DNA from: an uncultured Halanaerobiales bacterium
GTDB taxonomy: Bacteria > Bacillota > Halanaerobiia > Halanaerobiales > M55B127
Assembly: GCA_913055675.1 (NCBI GenBank)
Contig: CAJXKY010000022.1
Span: 1-39,777, forward strand
Direction of reading: 5' to 3'
DNA: 39,777 nt
The translations under genes were made by a program, and so were the position numbers. Every line of letters starts with the position of its first letter. Within the stretch, counting starts at the first letter, position 1. This document shows, piece after piece, positions 18,305 to 27,115 of the stretch. A model generated the notes under the pieces. That model ran no database searches. It had not been told where the DNA came from and saw only the letters and a list, made by a program, of their open reading frames with translations.

Positions 18305-19185
18305 TGTCCACTCACCTTCTTTTTGAATCTTCTGCTAGCTAAATCAGCTAAAATATTAAAAGATAATGTTATTATAAATAATATGATAGCAATTCCAAAT
18401 AGTGCTTGATAATGTTCGCTTCCGACGGGAGCTTCACCCATTTCAGCTGCTATTGTAGCAGTCATAGGTCTCACAGGTTTTAAAAAACTACTCGGCATTG
18501 CTGCCGCTCCTCCTGCAACCATAAGTACGGTCATTGTTTCACCAATTGCTCGCCCCATACCTAAAATTACAGCAGTAACTATACCAGAACTGGCTGTCGG
18601 CAATATAACCTTACTAATAGTTTCCCATCTAGTGCCTCCTAACGCTAATGAAGCGTCCCTGTATCTTTTAGGAATGGAAGTAATTGCATCTTCAGATAAG
18701 CTAATAATTGTTGGTAAAGCCATTATTCCCAACATAATTGAAGCAGTCAGAGCTGTTAACCCAGTTGGTAATCCAAATACATTTTTTAAAAAAGGACCTA
18801 ATATTTTCATTCCAAATAAACCATATATAACAGACGGAATCCCAGCTAATAATTCAATGGTTGGTTTCACAAAAGTCTTAAGTTTCTTAGGTAAAATATA
18901 TGATATAAATACAGAAGATGCTAAACCAATTGGAACAGAAAACACCATGGCACCAAAGGTTACTAATAATGAACCCATTATTAATGATAAAATACCATAG
19001 GATGATGGGTCATATGTAGGATACCATTCTTTGCCAAATATAAAATCAATAATACCTATTTTGTTAAAAATTGGTAACCCTTCTCTAAATAAAACTATTA
19101 CAATCCCTGTAAGAAAAAAGATTGATGATAAAGCAAAAAATAATAATATATATTTAATAATTTTTTCTTTCGTTTTCCAGTCCAT
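18301..19185 (-). CDS. pstC: Phosphate ABC transporter permease PstC
   Basis: The partner membrane channel to PstA, 294 residues with six helices. The EAA loop is EDAITSIPKRYRDASLALGG, and the later segments ILGMGRAIGETMTVLMVAGG and a lumenal proline-rich loop are typical of the family. The SD (AGAGGTGG) lies just before the ATG. It is 89 bp downstream of pstS and fused by overlap to pstA. Confidence 0.95.
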   Translation of the reverse strand: MDWKTKEKIIKYILLFFALSSIFFLTGIVIVLFREGLPIFNKIGIIDFIFGKEWYPTYDPSSYGILSLIMGSLLVTFGAMVFSVPIGLASSVFISYILPKKLKTFVKPTIELLAGIPSVIYGLFGMKILGPFLKNVFGLPTGLTALTASIMLGIMALPTIISLSEDAITSIPKRYRDASLALGGTRWETISKVILPTASSGIVTAVILGMGRAIGETMTVLMVAGGAAAMPSSFLKPVRPMTATIAAEMGEAPVGSEHYQALFGIAIILFIITLSFNILADLASRRFKKKVSGQ

Positions 19186-19274
19186 TAAACCACCTCTATA
19201 ATAAATTAAAATATGTAAATAAAGGGAGGATATATAATCCCCCCTCAGTAATCATAGTTAAATTTTATAAATGA

Positions 19275-20093
19275 TTAGAATAAGGGAACAAATCCTTGTT
19301 CTTCAATTATTTTTTGTCCTTCTGCACTTTTAACAAAGTTAATGAATCTGAGTGTTAAACCTTCTGGCCATCTATCGGTAAACATGAATAATGGTCTAGC
19401 TATTGGAAACTCACCACTTGCAACTGTATTATTTGTTGGAGCAACTCCATTTACTTTTACAGCTTTTAAGGTGTCATCTAAATAACCTAAACCCACATAA
19501 CCAATAGCGCCTTCTGTATCTGAAACAACACTTTTTATAGCACCATTAGAAGCCTGTAGTAAAGCATTAGGAGTAACTCTTTTGCCTCCTACAGCGATTT
19601 CATTAAATACTTCAAATGTTCCTGAAGAAGAGTCTCTAGAAACAACAACTATTTCTTTATCTGCTCCACCAAGTTCGCTCCAGTTTGTAATTTCGCCAGT
19701 ATAAATCTGTTGAAGTTGATCTAAAGTAAGGTTTTCAACTGGATTTGAAGGATTGATTACAACAGCAATTCCATCCATAGCTACACGATGTGGAACAGGA
19801 TAGTAACCATTGTCTACTGCATTTTTAACTTCGCTTTCTTTAATAAATCTTGATGCGTCAGCAATATCTGTAGTTCCATCAATAAGGGCAGCTATACCAT
19901 TACCAGATCCGCCACCTCTGACAGAAATATTCACATCATATTTTTCCATATATACCTCAGCAGTCTTTTGAGCAATAGGTAATACAGTAGAAGAACCCTG
20001 GATAGTTAAATTATTATCTTGAGCACCAACAACGCCTGTAGCTAATGTCAAAACCAATAAAGCAGATAACACGATAAGTAAGCTCTTTCTCAT
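19275..20093 (-). CDS. pstS: Phosphate-binding protein PstS
   Basis: Captures phosphate outside the membrane for PstCA. It has 272 residues with an N-terminal signal peptide (hydrophobic stretch LLIVLSALLVLTLATGVVGA, residues about 4-23) and no lipobox cysteine. The phosphate-binding region is represented by IQGSSTVLPIAQ, RGGGSGNGIAAL and SRDSSSGTFEVF. Most Bacillota PstS are lipoproteins, so the missing Cys implies a soluble protein held in a periplasm-like space. AAGGAGG 9 nt before the ATG sets the start. It is preceded by a PhoP box. Confidence 0.95.
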   Translation of the reverse strand: MRKSLLIVLSALLVLTLATGVVGAQDNNLTIQGSSTVLPIAQKTAEVYMEKYDVNISVRGGGSGNGIAALIDGTTDIADASRFIKESEVKNAVDNGYYPVPHRVAMDGIAVVINPSNPVENLTLDQLQQIYTGEITNWSELGGADKEIVVVSRDSSSGTFEVFNEIAVGGKRVTPNALLQASNGAIKSVVSDTEGAIGYVGLGYLDDTLKAVKVNGVAPTNNTVASGEFPIARPLFMFTDRWPEGLTLRFINFVKSAEGQKIIEEQGFVPLF

Positions 20094-20143
20094 TCATTAA
20101 TTCCTCCTTAGAATAATTATTATCTTTTTTGGACTACATTTAT

Positions 20144-20208
20144 ATCATAACAGGTAATTGTTACGAACAAATGAATAAAAGTTTACAAATAAGTTAATAA
20201 TTTGTTAA
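20144..20208 (-). promoter_or_regulatory. PhoP box and promoter of pstS
   Basis: On the minus strand, repeats lie at an exact 11-bp period: TTAACA (20203-20208), TTAACT (20192-20197), GTAAAC (20181-20186), a degenerate copy (20170-20175) and GTAACA (20159-20164). This is the TT(A/T/C)ACA-N5 pattern of Bacillota PhoP. An extended -10 TGT-TATGAT (hexamer 20144-20149) follows. The promoter lies about 50 bp before pstS. Confidence 0.8.
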
Positions 20209-20456
20209 AAGAGATTTTTTAATGAGAAAGTTAAGTACAGCATAATTTCTTTTAAAAGAACTAAGATTATAAAAAAACACATTTGAATATTAAATAATAA
20301 ATTTTTGCCAGTTTATATCTCCTACTCTTTATTGTATTTATATAAATTTTTCAAATTTTTTATTAGAAAACATAAAAATTAAGTAGTTCAAATTCTTTGT
20401 TTGTTAAATCAACACCTATACCTTTATTTTTCACTATATAAAAAAAGTCACCTTAA
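20209..20456. other. AT-rich intergenic stretch between phoU and the pstS PhoP box
   Basis: The whole phoU-pstS gap spans 20094-20456 (363 bp); the left part holds the pstS promoter. In the rest I see no gene. A T run follows the phoU stop on the minus strand (GACTTTTTTTATA), but no convincing stem precedes it, so I do not call a terminator. Confidence 0.6.
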
Positions 20457-21110
20457 TTAATATGAAACATTCCAGTCACCAGTTGCCATATATATAACTC
20501 TTTCACATATATTAGTAGCATGATCACCAATTCTTTCTAAAAATCTACTAATAAATATCAAAGACATAGCTTGTCTTATCGTCTTAGGATCCTCAATCAT
20601 AAAAGTAAGTAATTCTCTCAAAATCTGTTCATCTAATACATCCACTTCTTCGTCTTCTTTAGCAATTTCATGAGCTAATTCAACATCAAGATTAACAAAT
20701 GCCTCTAAGCTCTTTTTTATTCTTCTTGTTACGATATCTGTCATTCTTGGAATATCAATTAAAGGTTTAATAAGCGGTTCGTCACCTATTTTGATTACCA
20801 TGTTGGCAATATTAGAAGCATGATCTCCAATTCTTTCTAAGTCAGTTGCTAATTTAGAAATCACAATGATAGTTCTTAAATCTTTAGCAACCGGCTGCTG
20901 AGTAGCAATTAATCTTGTACACATTTCTTCTAACTCTAGTTCATATTCATCAATTTGGTCGTCATCTTCCATTACTTCTTCTGCAAGTTCAACATCTTGT
21001 TCATTTAATGCTTCTATACTTTTTTCAATTGCTTCTTCAACTTGACTACCCATTAAAAGCATTTCATTTTTTAACTTTTCTATATTTTCATCTAGACCTT
21101 TTCGTAGCAT
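20457..21110 (-). CDS. phoU: Phosphate signalling protein PhoU
   Basis: A cytoplasmic helical protein of 217 residues that links the Pst transporter to the PhoR kinase and dampens the response in high phosphate. Both PhoU repeats show the metal-site motif: ERIGDHASNI near residue 95 and ERIGDHATNI near residue 195. It lies 19 bp after pstB in a pstB-phoU unit, transcribed separately from pstSCA. The SD is AAGGAAAGGTG. Confidence 0.95.
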   Translation of the reverse strand: MLRKGLDENIEKLKNEMLLMGSQVEEAIEKSIEALNEQDVELAEEVMEDDDQIDEYELELEEMCTRLIATQQPVAKDLRTIIVISKLATDLERIGDHASNIANMVIKIGDEPLIKPLIDIPRMTDIVTRRIKKSLEAFVNLDVELAHEIAKEDEEVDVLDEQILRELLTFMIEDPKTIRQAMSLIFISRFLERIGDHATNICERVIYMATGDWNVSY

Positions 21111-21129
21111 TTTATCTCACCTTTCCTTA

Positions 21130-21891
21130 TTAACCAAAACGGCCTGTAATATAATCTTCTGTTCTTTGATCATCTGGATTCTCAAAAATCTTGCCAGTAT
21201 CACCGAATTCGATTAATTCTCCCATTAAGAAAAAGCCAGTCTCATCTGAAACTCTAGCAGCCTGCTGCATACTATGAGTCACTATAACAATTGTATAGTT
21301 CTTTTCTAAATCCGACATTAATTCCTCAATTTTAGCGGTAGCTACTGGATCTAGAGCTGAAGCGGGTTCATCCATTAGTAATATATCTGGTTTAACTGCT
21401 AAAGCTCTAGCAATACAAAGTCTCTGTTGTTGACCACCGGAAAGTTCTAAAGCCGGTTCATCTAATCTATCTTTTACTTCACTCCATAAAGCTGCCCCTT
21501 TTAAACTACTTTCAACGAGTTCATCTAATTCATTCTTATCTTTTAAACCATGAATACGTGGACCATATGCTACATTATCATAAACTGATTTTGGAAATGG
21601 ATTTGGATGTTGAAAAACCATACCTACTTTTTTTCTCAATTGAACCACATCAACATCAGAACTGTAGAGATTTTTACCATCTAATAATACTTCTCCTTGA
21701 ACTGTAGTACCATCTATCAGGTCATTCATCCGATTTATAACACGCAAAAATGTAGATTTACCACAACCCGAAGGTCCAATTAAGGCAGTTATAGTATTCT
21801 CTTTAATTTTCATATTTATATCAGTTAATGCTTCAAAATCATCATAAAAGAAATTTAAATTTTTTATTTCAATTTTTATATTGGAGGACAT
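21130..21891 (-). CDS. pstB: Phosphate ABC transporter ATPase PstB
   Basis: Powers phosphate import. The 253-residue ATPase has Walker [10 protein letters not shown], the PstB-typical [20 protein letters not shown], signature LSGGQQQR, Walker [14 protein letters not shown] and the switch histidine in [15 protein letters not shown]. It is upstream of phoU and pstS rather than after pstA, with its own PhoP box. The SD is AAGGAG. Confidence 0.96.
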   Translation of the reverse strand: MSSNIKIEIKNLNFFYDDFEALTDINMKIKENTITALIGPSGCGKSTFLRVINRMNDLIDGTTVQGEVLLDGKNLYSSDVDVVQLRKKVGMVFQHPNPFPKSVYDNVAYGPRIHGLKDKNELDELVESSLKGAALWSEVKDRLDEPALELSGGQQQRLCIARALAVKPDILLMDEPASALDPVATAKIEELMSDLEKNYTIVIVTHSMQQAARVSDETGFFLMGELIEFGDTGKIFENPDDQRTEDYITGRFG

Positions 21892-21960
21892 TAAATTTGA
21901 ACTCCTTTCTTCTAAATAAATTGTTATTTTACATTTATAAATTTAACATATAAAAATAGA

Positions 21961-22005
21961 ATTATAAATAAAATAGATGTTAATTTAATGTTACATTTAT
22001 GTTAA
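21961..22005 (-). promoter_or_regulatory. PhoP box and promoter of pstB-phoU
   Basis: Minus-strand TTAACA (22000-22005), GTAACA (21989-21994) and TTAACA (21978-21983) have exact 11-bp spacing, followed by a fourth AT-only copy and a -10 TATAAT (21961-21966). The box begins 9 bp after the phoR stop. Confidence 0.82.
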
Positions 22006-22013
22006 CAATATTT

Positions 22014-23792
22014 TTAGTTGGCAATGTTTAAATAGAATTTAAAGTTTGTACCTTGGTCTTCTACAGTTTTTACCTCTATTTCACTGTTATGACCTTTGAT
22101 AATGTGTTTAACAATAGAAAGACCAATTCCAGTCCCACCAATATCTTTTGACCTAGCTTTATCAACTCTATAAAATCTTTCAAAAATCCTATCTTGGTCT
22201 TCTTCTGGAATGCCCATACCGTTATCTTCAATCTCCATATATACTTTCCTATTCTTTTTATAGGCACGTATAAGTATTTTGCCTCCAACTTCATTGTATT
22301 TAATTGCATTATCAATTAAATTAATAAGAAGATTTTCAATTTGTGATCTGTTCATTTTTACTAGGGGTAAATTATCATCAAACTGTTTTATAATTTCAAT
22401 ATCCTTTTTTTCTGCTTCACTTTGTAATATTCTGAGCGGCTTATCCAATATATTATCTAACTCTTCTGGCTTCAATTCAAAGTAACCTGATTCTAATTTT
22501 GATAAGTCTAATAAATCATTAATTAATAAATTCAACCTTGTAGCTTCTTTACTTATAACACCTACAAATCTTTTTATTGTATCATAATCTTGTATTTCAT
22601 TTTCTACTATAGTATCAGCATAACCCCTGATAGAAGTTAAAGGGGTTTTTAATTCATGTGATACATTCGCTACAAAATCTTTTCTCATCTCCTCTAATTC
22701 CCTCAATCTTGTAACATCAATTAGAACAATTACAGCCCCAATTATTTGGTCATTATAATCTGTTATAGTTTGAAAGTTGCATTCCAAATATAACTTATTA
22801 GGATTTTTAAAAGTAATTTCCATACTATAATTATCTTCTTTTTCTAATACTTTATTTAAGTACTCATCAAATCTGTGATCTCTAATTTGAGTTAAGAAGT
22901 TCTTGCCTTCAATACCATCACAAGTAACATTTAAAATTTCACAAGCCGTGGGATTCATCATTAATATCTTCTTTTTTTCATCAGTAGCAATTACACCTTC
23001 AGTCATACTATTTAGGATAGCTGTTAGTTTATTTTTTTCTTCCATAATTCGATCTATTTTACTATCTAATTCCTGTCCTAATCTATTATATTCCTGAACT
23101 AAACTACCTAATTCACTATTTGAATACTTTACATCTTCTATCTTATTACTTTTACCTGTAGCTATCTCTTTAGCCATTTTCTTGATCCTCTTCAGAGGCC
23201 TAATAATAGATTTAGAATAATACCATATTATTAGGTTACTTAAAAATAGTAGACCTAGCAAAAACAAAAGATACCTATAAATATTTCCGCGTATAATTTG
23301 ATTGATGTTTTCTAAGGATTTAGCTAATCTAATTACCACTCTGTCACCATTTAAATTTTGATAGGAAGCTACATAATACATGTCCTGGTTTAAAGTTGAA
23401 CTTTTACGTGCTGATATTCCATATTCTGTACCTTCTATAACTTCTTTAATTTCTGGTCTATTGCTATGATTCTCCATTATATAAGGGTTATATCTCGAAT
23501 CTGCTAATACTTTCCCGGCTACATCAATAATTGTAATTCTCGTTTCAATAGAACTGCCCACTTCTTTTATTATTTCATCAAGTTGATCAATATTGTTAAT
23601 ATTATTTTTAATAGAGCCATCATTTTTAATTAACTTTATATTGTTTTTTAAATTTTCTTTAACTTGTTCTAGATAAAAATCACGATAATTTATAGTAACA
23701 AAATAAAATATTAAACTAAATAAGAGAATTTGGGTTAATCCAAAAACTATTATAACCTGTGTTCTTAAACTATATTCATTCCACTTTTTCAA
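22014..23792 (-). CDS. phoR: Sensor histidine kinase, PhoR/WalK type
   Basis: A membrane kinase partnered with the PhoB-like regulator just upstream. The 592 residues run: helix about 12-33, extracytoplasmic sensor about 34-172, helix about 173-192, HAMP about 195-245, PAS about 252-360, HisKA with phospho-His379 in NVSHELKTPLTS, then an HATPase domain with NAIKYN (N box), DNGMGIPEEDQ and GGTGIGLSIV. The start is a TTG at 23790-23792, overlapping phoB by 17 bp, with GGGAGTGGG as SD. WalK would look alike; the pst genes around it favour PhoR. Confidence 0.92.
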   Translation of the reverse strand: MKKWNEYSLRTQVIIVFGLTQILLFSLIFYFVTINYRDFYLEQVKENLKNNIKLIKNDGSIKNNINNIDQLDEIIKEVGSSIETRITIIDVAGKVLADSRYNPYIMENHSNRPEIKEVIEGTEYGISARKSSTLNQDMYYVASYQNLNGDRVVIRLAKSLENINQIIRGNIYRYLLFLLGLLFLSNLIIWYYSKSIIRPLKRIKKMAKEIATGKSNKIEDVKYSNSELGSLVQEYNRLGQELDSKIDRIMEEKNKLTAILNSMTEGVIATDEKKKILMMNPTACEILNVTCDGIEGKNFLTQIRDHRFDEYLNKVLEKEDNYSMEITFKNPNKLYLECNFQTITDYNDQIIGAVIVLIDVTRLRELEEMRKDFVANVSHELKTPLTSIRGYADTIVENEIQDYDTIKRFVGVISKEATRLNLLINDLLDLSKLESGYFELKPEELDNILDKPLRILQSEAEKKDIEIIKQFDDNLPLVKMNRSQIENLLINLIDNAIKYNEVGGKILIRAYKKNRKVYMEIEDNGMGIPEEDQDRIFERFYRVDKARSKDIGGTGIGLSIVKHIIKGHNSEIEVKTVEDQGTNFKFYLNIAN

Positions 23793-24465
23793 ATTTATAG
23801 CCCACTCCCCTCACCGTTTTTATTAAGTCCTTATCAATCTTCTTTCTTAGTCTTCTTATATGAACATCAACAGTTCTAGTATCGCCAGAAAATTCATATC
23901 CCCAAATTTTACTTAAAAGTTTATCCCTAGAGAATACTTGATCATCATTTCTAATTAAAAAAACTAATAAATCAAATTCTTTTGGGGTCATTGGTATTTC
24001 TTTTTCATTCTCTTTTACAGTATGGTTTTTAATATTAATAATTAGATCCTTAACTTTTATTATCTTTTTACTTTCATTTTCATAATCTTGACTCATTGAA
24101 ATTCTTCTTAATAATGCTTTTATCCTCGCAATCAATTCCCTTGTATTAAATGGCTTAGTTACATAGTCATCTGCACCTAATTCAAGGCCTATTATTCTAT
24201 CAATATCTTCACTTTTAGCAGTCAACATTATAATTGGTAAATTACCTATTTTTTCGTCATTTCTTATTTGTTTACATACATTTAAGCCATCAATCTTTGG
24301 CAACATAAGATCAAGGACCATTAGATCAATATTTTCTTGAACTTTATCAAGAGCTTCCTGACCATCCTTGGCTTCAATTGTTTCATAACCTTCATTTTCA
24401 AGATTGAACTTTAATAAATCTCTTATATTTTTCTCATCATCAACTAATAAAATGCGCTTTCCCAT
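23776..24465 (-). CDS. phoB: OmpR-family response regulator of the phosphate regulon
   Basis: A 229-residue regulator (called PhoP in Bacillus). The receiver has acidic residues D9/D10, phospho-acceptor D52 in VLDLMLPKIDG and the conserved Lys in VTKPFNTRE. The winged-helix DNA-binding domain ends with SGDTRTVDVHIRRLRKKI and VRGVGYKF. The start at 24463-24465 has AGGAGGG 5 nt upstream; an earlier in-frame codon would lie inside the preceding terminator. The 11-bp-spaced repeats before pstB and pstS are its likely targets. Confidence 0.94.
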   Translation of the reverse strand: MGKRILLVDDEKNIRDLLKFNLENEGYETIEAKDGQEALDKVQENIDLMVLDLMLPKIDGLNVCKQIRNDEKIGNLPIIMLTAKSEDIDRIIGLELGADDYVTKPFNTRELIARIKALLRRISMSQDYENESKKIIKVKDLIINIKNHTVKENEKEIPMTPKEFDLLVFLIRNDDQVFSRDKLLSKIWGYEFSGDTRTVDVHIRRLRKKIDKDLIKTVRGVGYKFEKVE

Positions 24466-24483
24466 ATTTTCCCTCCTATCATA

Positions 24484-24513
24484 TATAAAAGGCCCCATTT
24501 TAAGGGGCCCTTT
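24484..24513 (-). terminator. Terminator between the Na/Pi transporter gene and phoB
   Basis: Minus-strand stem AAAGGGCCCC / GGGGCCTTT (one G bulged or wobble paired), 7-nt loop, followed by TTTTATAT. Partial readthrough could supply phoB, because no good promoter is seen between. Confidence 0.8.
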
Positions 24514-24519
24514 AAAATT

Positions 24520-26178
24520 TTAGCTAATTCTATTTTGTTTACGTTCAATAACACTATAAGCAATATCAGCAAACTGATCACTTATATGTTCAAGATCTTC
24601 TAATACTTCCAGATAAGCTATTCCGGCCGAAGGAATACAAACCCCCTTATTTAAGCGCTTGAGGTGCTCTTCTCTATATTGAAGTAATATATCATCCATT
24701 TCTTCTTCGCCGGCAAACAATTTCTCAGCAATTTCTTCATTTCCTGTTTTTATAATCTCTCTTGAATCTCCCAAATAACTTGTTACAATATCATAAGCGT
24801 TTTCTATTGATTTTTTTGCTTCTTCAGAAAATTCTAGATCATTCTCAATAACATACTCCGCTAAATCAGCAATACTATCACCATCATCTCCAATACTTTC
24901 CACATCATCAACAATAGCAAAAAAGCTATCTAATGTTTTAATATCTTCATCAGAAAGAGAGGCCTGAGGAATATTTGTTAAAAAAACCAATAACTCTTCT
25001 TCAATCTCATTTATAATTTCTTCTTTATGTCTAATTTGTTTAATCATCTCAGTATCTTTTTCAATAACTGCCTTTTTAGATTCAATAATCATTTCCTCAA
25101 CAATACTGTGCATTCTTGTAACTTCCTTATGAACTTGTGTTAAAGCTGCCTGAGGTGTATTTAACATCCTTTCATCAAGGTGAACAAGCCCCCTCTCAAT
25201 TGAAACATCTTCACCGGGTATTATTTTATTCACCAGATGAACCATAAACCCTACAAATGGCATCCAAATTAATGTGTTTGTCACATTAAACAGTGTATGT
25301 GTATTAGCTAATAAACGTTCTGAACTAATTGTATTATTAGTTACTTGGCTTATACCTCTTAATAATTCTTTGAGGTGACCTGTAAAACCAGGTACAACGT
25401 ATATCAATAAGATCATTATGCTGGTACCTAAAATATTAAAAATAAAGTGAGCTGCTGCTGATTTTTTAGCAGTTTTACTTGCGCCAATAGCTGATAAGAT
25501 AGCTGTTACAGTAGTACCAATATTACTACCTAACAAAATAGGAACTCCAGAATTGAAATCAATAACACCAACTGAAACCAATCCTACTAAAATACCAAAA
25601 GTAGCACTACTACTCTGGACTACAACTGTAATAGTCATCCCAGCTAATACGCCTAAAATTGGATACCTACCAAAATTTTTCATTAGTTCAACTATGTACT
25701 GTGAATCTCTTAATGGGTTCATCGTTTCACTCATAATATTAAGTCCTAAAAAGAGAATACCAAAACCTAATATAACCTGGCCAATATACTGATATTTCTT
25801 TTTATTTGCAAATAAATATGCTATTGCACCTAAAGTAATAGCGTGGAAAGCATAGTCACCCAGATCAAAGGAAATTAACTGGGCAGTTACTGTAGTACCT
25901 ATATTTGCTCCCATTATTACCCCAATAGACTGGGTTAAAGTCATTAAACCTGCATTAACAAAACCTACTACCATAACAGTAGTAGCACTACTACTTTGCA
26001 CAATAGAAGTTACACCTGTTCCAACTAATACCCCTGAAAAGGTATTGTTAGTTAAAAAGGCTAAAATGTGTCTTAGTCTTTTACCAGCTGTTTTCTGTAA
26101 GCCTTCACTCATCTGTTTCATACCATAAATAAATAAGCCCAACCCTCCGGTTAGGCCAACAATCATATCAAATGACAA
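24520..26178 (-). CDS. Na/Pi cotransporter family protein (NptA/YjbB-like)
   Basis: A 552-residue membrane protein. Two inverted transport repeats carry the signature QSSSATTVMVVGF and QSSSATFGILVG, each followed by a GANIGTTVTA or GSNIGTTVTA segment. The last 200 residues are a soluble PhoU-like helical domain. Proteins of this kind move phosphate with sodium and are often exporters or overflow valves. The start is the TTG at 26176-26178, 9 nt after GGGGGG (26188-26193). This SD lies in a hairpin. The neighbour phoBR supports a phosphate role. Confidence 0.9.
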   Translation of the reverse strand: MSFDMIVGLTGGLGLFIYGMKQMSEGLQKTAGKRLRHILAFLTNNTFSGVLVGTGVTSIVQSSSATTVMVVGFVNAGLMTLTQSIGVIMGANIGTTVTAQLISFDLGDYAFHAITLGAIAYLFANKKKYQYIGQVILGFGILFLGLNIMSETMNPLRDSQYIVELMKNFGRYPILGVLAGMTITVVVQSSSATFGILVGLVSVGVIDFNSGVPILLGSNIGTTVTAILSAIGASKTAKKSAAAHFIFNILGTSIMILLIYVVPGFTGHLKELLRGISQVTNNTISSERLLANTHTLFNVTNTLIWMPFVGFMVHLVNKIIPGEDVSIERGLVHLDERMLNTPQAALTQVHKEVTRMHSIVEEMIIESKKAVIEKDTEMIKQIRHKEEIINEIEEELLVFLTNIPQASLSDEDIKTLDSFFAIVDDVESIGDDGDSIADLAEYVIENDLEFSEEAKKSIENAYDIVTSYLGDSREIIKTGNEEIAEKLFAGEEEMDDILLQYREEHLKRLNKGVCIPSAGIAYLEVLEDLEHISDQFADIAYSVIERKQNRIS

Positions 26179-26189
26179 GTTTAATTGCC

Positions 26190-26229
26190 CCCCTAAATAT
26201 TTAATTTTATTTTTTTATTCATTTAGGGG
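26190..26229 (-). promoter_or_regulatory. Hairpin that can mask the ribosome site of the Na/Pi transporter
   Basis: Arms CCCCTAAAT (26190-26198) and ATTTAGGGG (26221-26229) are a perfect 9-bp inverted repeat with a 22-nt loop. On the minus-strand RNA the second arm contains the SD. The veg 3' end (26248-26252, AGGGG in RNA) could compete for the other arm. Confidence 0.5.
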
Positions 26230-26239
26230 CCTGAATTTC

Positions 26240-26500
26240 CTAAATTACCCCTATTCTTTCTTTATCCTCTTTTAATTTGAGTTCTACAGAATCTGTTAAA
26301 AGATCGGCATATGAAAAAGATAGATGCCTTTCTTCCCCATTGTCAACTACTTTTACTATAAAAATATTATCGTAAGTCTTGTCTAAAATTCCTTCTTTAT
26401 TTATTGACCTTCTTCGCCCACGGTCTGCCTTAATAATAACCTCTTTCCCAATATATTGAGAAATATTTTTTTTGATCTCACTCAAAGTATTCTTTGACAT
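26240..26500 (-). CDS. veg: Veg family protein
   Basis: An 86-residue protein of the small beta-barrel Veg family: IGKEVIIKADRGRRRSINKE, then GILDKTYDNIFIVKV and LSFSYADLLT. In Bacillus, veg is strongly transcribed and affects biofilm formation; the molecular role is unclear. Gene order with ksgA (ksgA, then veg) matches Bacillus. It has a consensus promoter and the SD GGGGGGGG. Confidence 0.9.
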   Translation of the reverse strand: MSKNTLSEIKKNISQYIGKEVIIKADRGRRRSINKEGILDKTYDNIFIVKVVDNGEERHLSFSYADLLTDSVELKLKEDKERIGVI

Positions 26501-26580
26501 AAGAGAACCCCCCCCGGCTTTCTCTTGCTAACAGCTAATTATTTGTTAAAAATAACAAATAAGAATCTTTGCATTAGTGG

Positions 26581-26609
26581 ATTATATAAAAAATATCAAT
26601 GACTGTCAA
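26581..26609 (-). promoter_or_regulatory. Strong sigma-A promoter of veg
   Basis: Minus-strand TTGACA (26604-26609), exactly 17 bp, TATAAT (26581-26586). Both hexamers are perfect. The leader of about 70 nt contains an 8-bp hairpin (arms 26541-26548 and 26553-26560). Confidence 0.9.
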
Positions 26610-26621
26610 GTTCTAGGGAGA

Positions 26622-27101
26622 TCACTTAGTATACTTATCAGCTACATTAGAAGCCGCATAGGAGTCAGGTTTTATTAGAGCATCATAACCACTACCTACA
26701 ACCATACCTACAACTTCCTTAATTATCTCACTACTAGGACCGTTTTCTCCCACATCAATATGAATTTCAATGTCATCCAAACCCAATGAAGAGTCTTCTA
26801 AGGAAATATAATCAGTAATTTTACTGGCCACCTTCAAACTTCTTGATACTTCATGATAAATTCTCTTTTTAAATCCACTCTTCATCCTTACATTTTTTTT
26901 GTGGTAAAAATACCTACCACCATGGCCAACTCTATATATAACAATAGCAGTGACAAATACTGATTCCCTAAACCCCGGATGAGAATCGGTACCAATAATC
27001 AATTTATATTGTTGTTCTGGTTTATCCTTTATGAAAGATAAAATACTATTATAAGTATCTTGTATACTCATTTTACCTTCGGTAGGGCTGATAAACTTCA
27101 T
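26622..27101 (-). CDS. YkuK family RNase H-like protein
   Basis: A 159-residue protein of the DUF458/YkuK family with a ribonuclease H-like fold. It has KFISPTEGKMSIQDT at the N-terminus, IIGTDSHPG with a conserved Asp, HIDVGENGPSSEIIKEVVG and the C-terminal SYAASNVADKYTK. Function is not established. The start is the ATG at 27099-27101 behind AGAGGGA. An upstream in-frame codon would overlap ksgA. It lies 14 bp after ksgA. Confidence 0.82.
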   Translation of the reverse strand: MKFISPTEGKMSIQDTYNSILSFIKDKPEQQYKLIIGTDSHPGFRESVFVTAIVIYRVGHGGRYFYHKKNVRMKSGFKKRIYHEVSRSLKVASKITDYISLEDSSLGLDDIEIHIDVGENGPSSEIIKEVVGMVVGSGYDALIKPDSYAASNVADKYTK

Positions 27102-27115
27102 TTTTATCCCTCTTT

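Noticed and set aside
17655..19000. Plus-strand frames opposite pstA and pstC
   Set aside because: Proline- and asparagine-rich shadows of membrane-protein genes.
20440..20460. Terminator after phoU
   Set aside because: A T run is present but no stem of useful stability precedes it.
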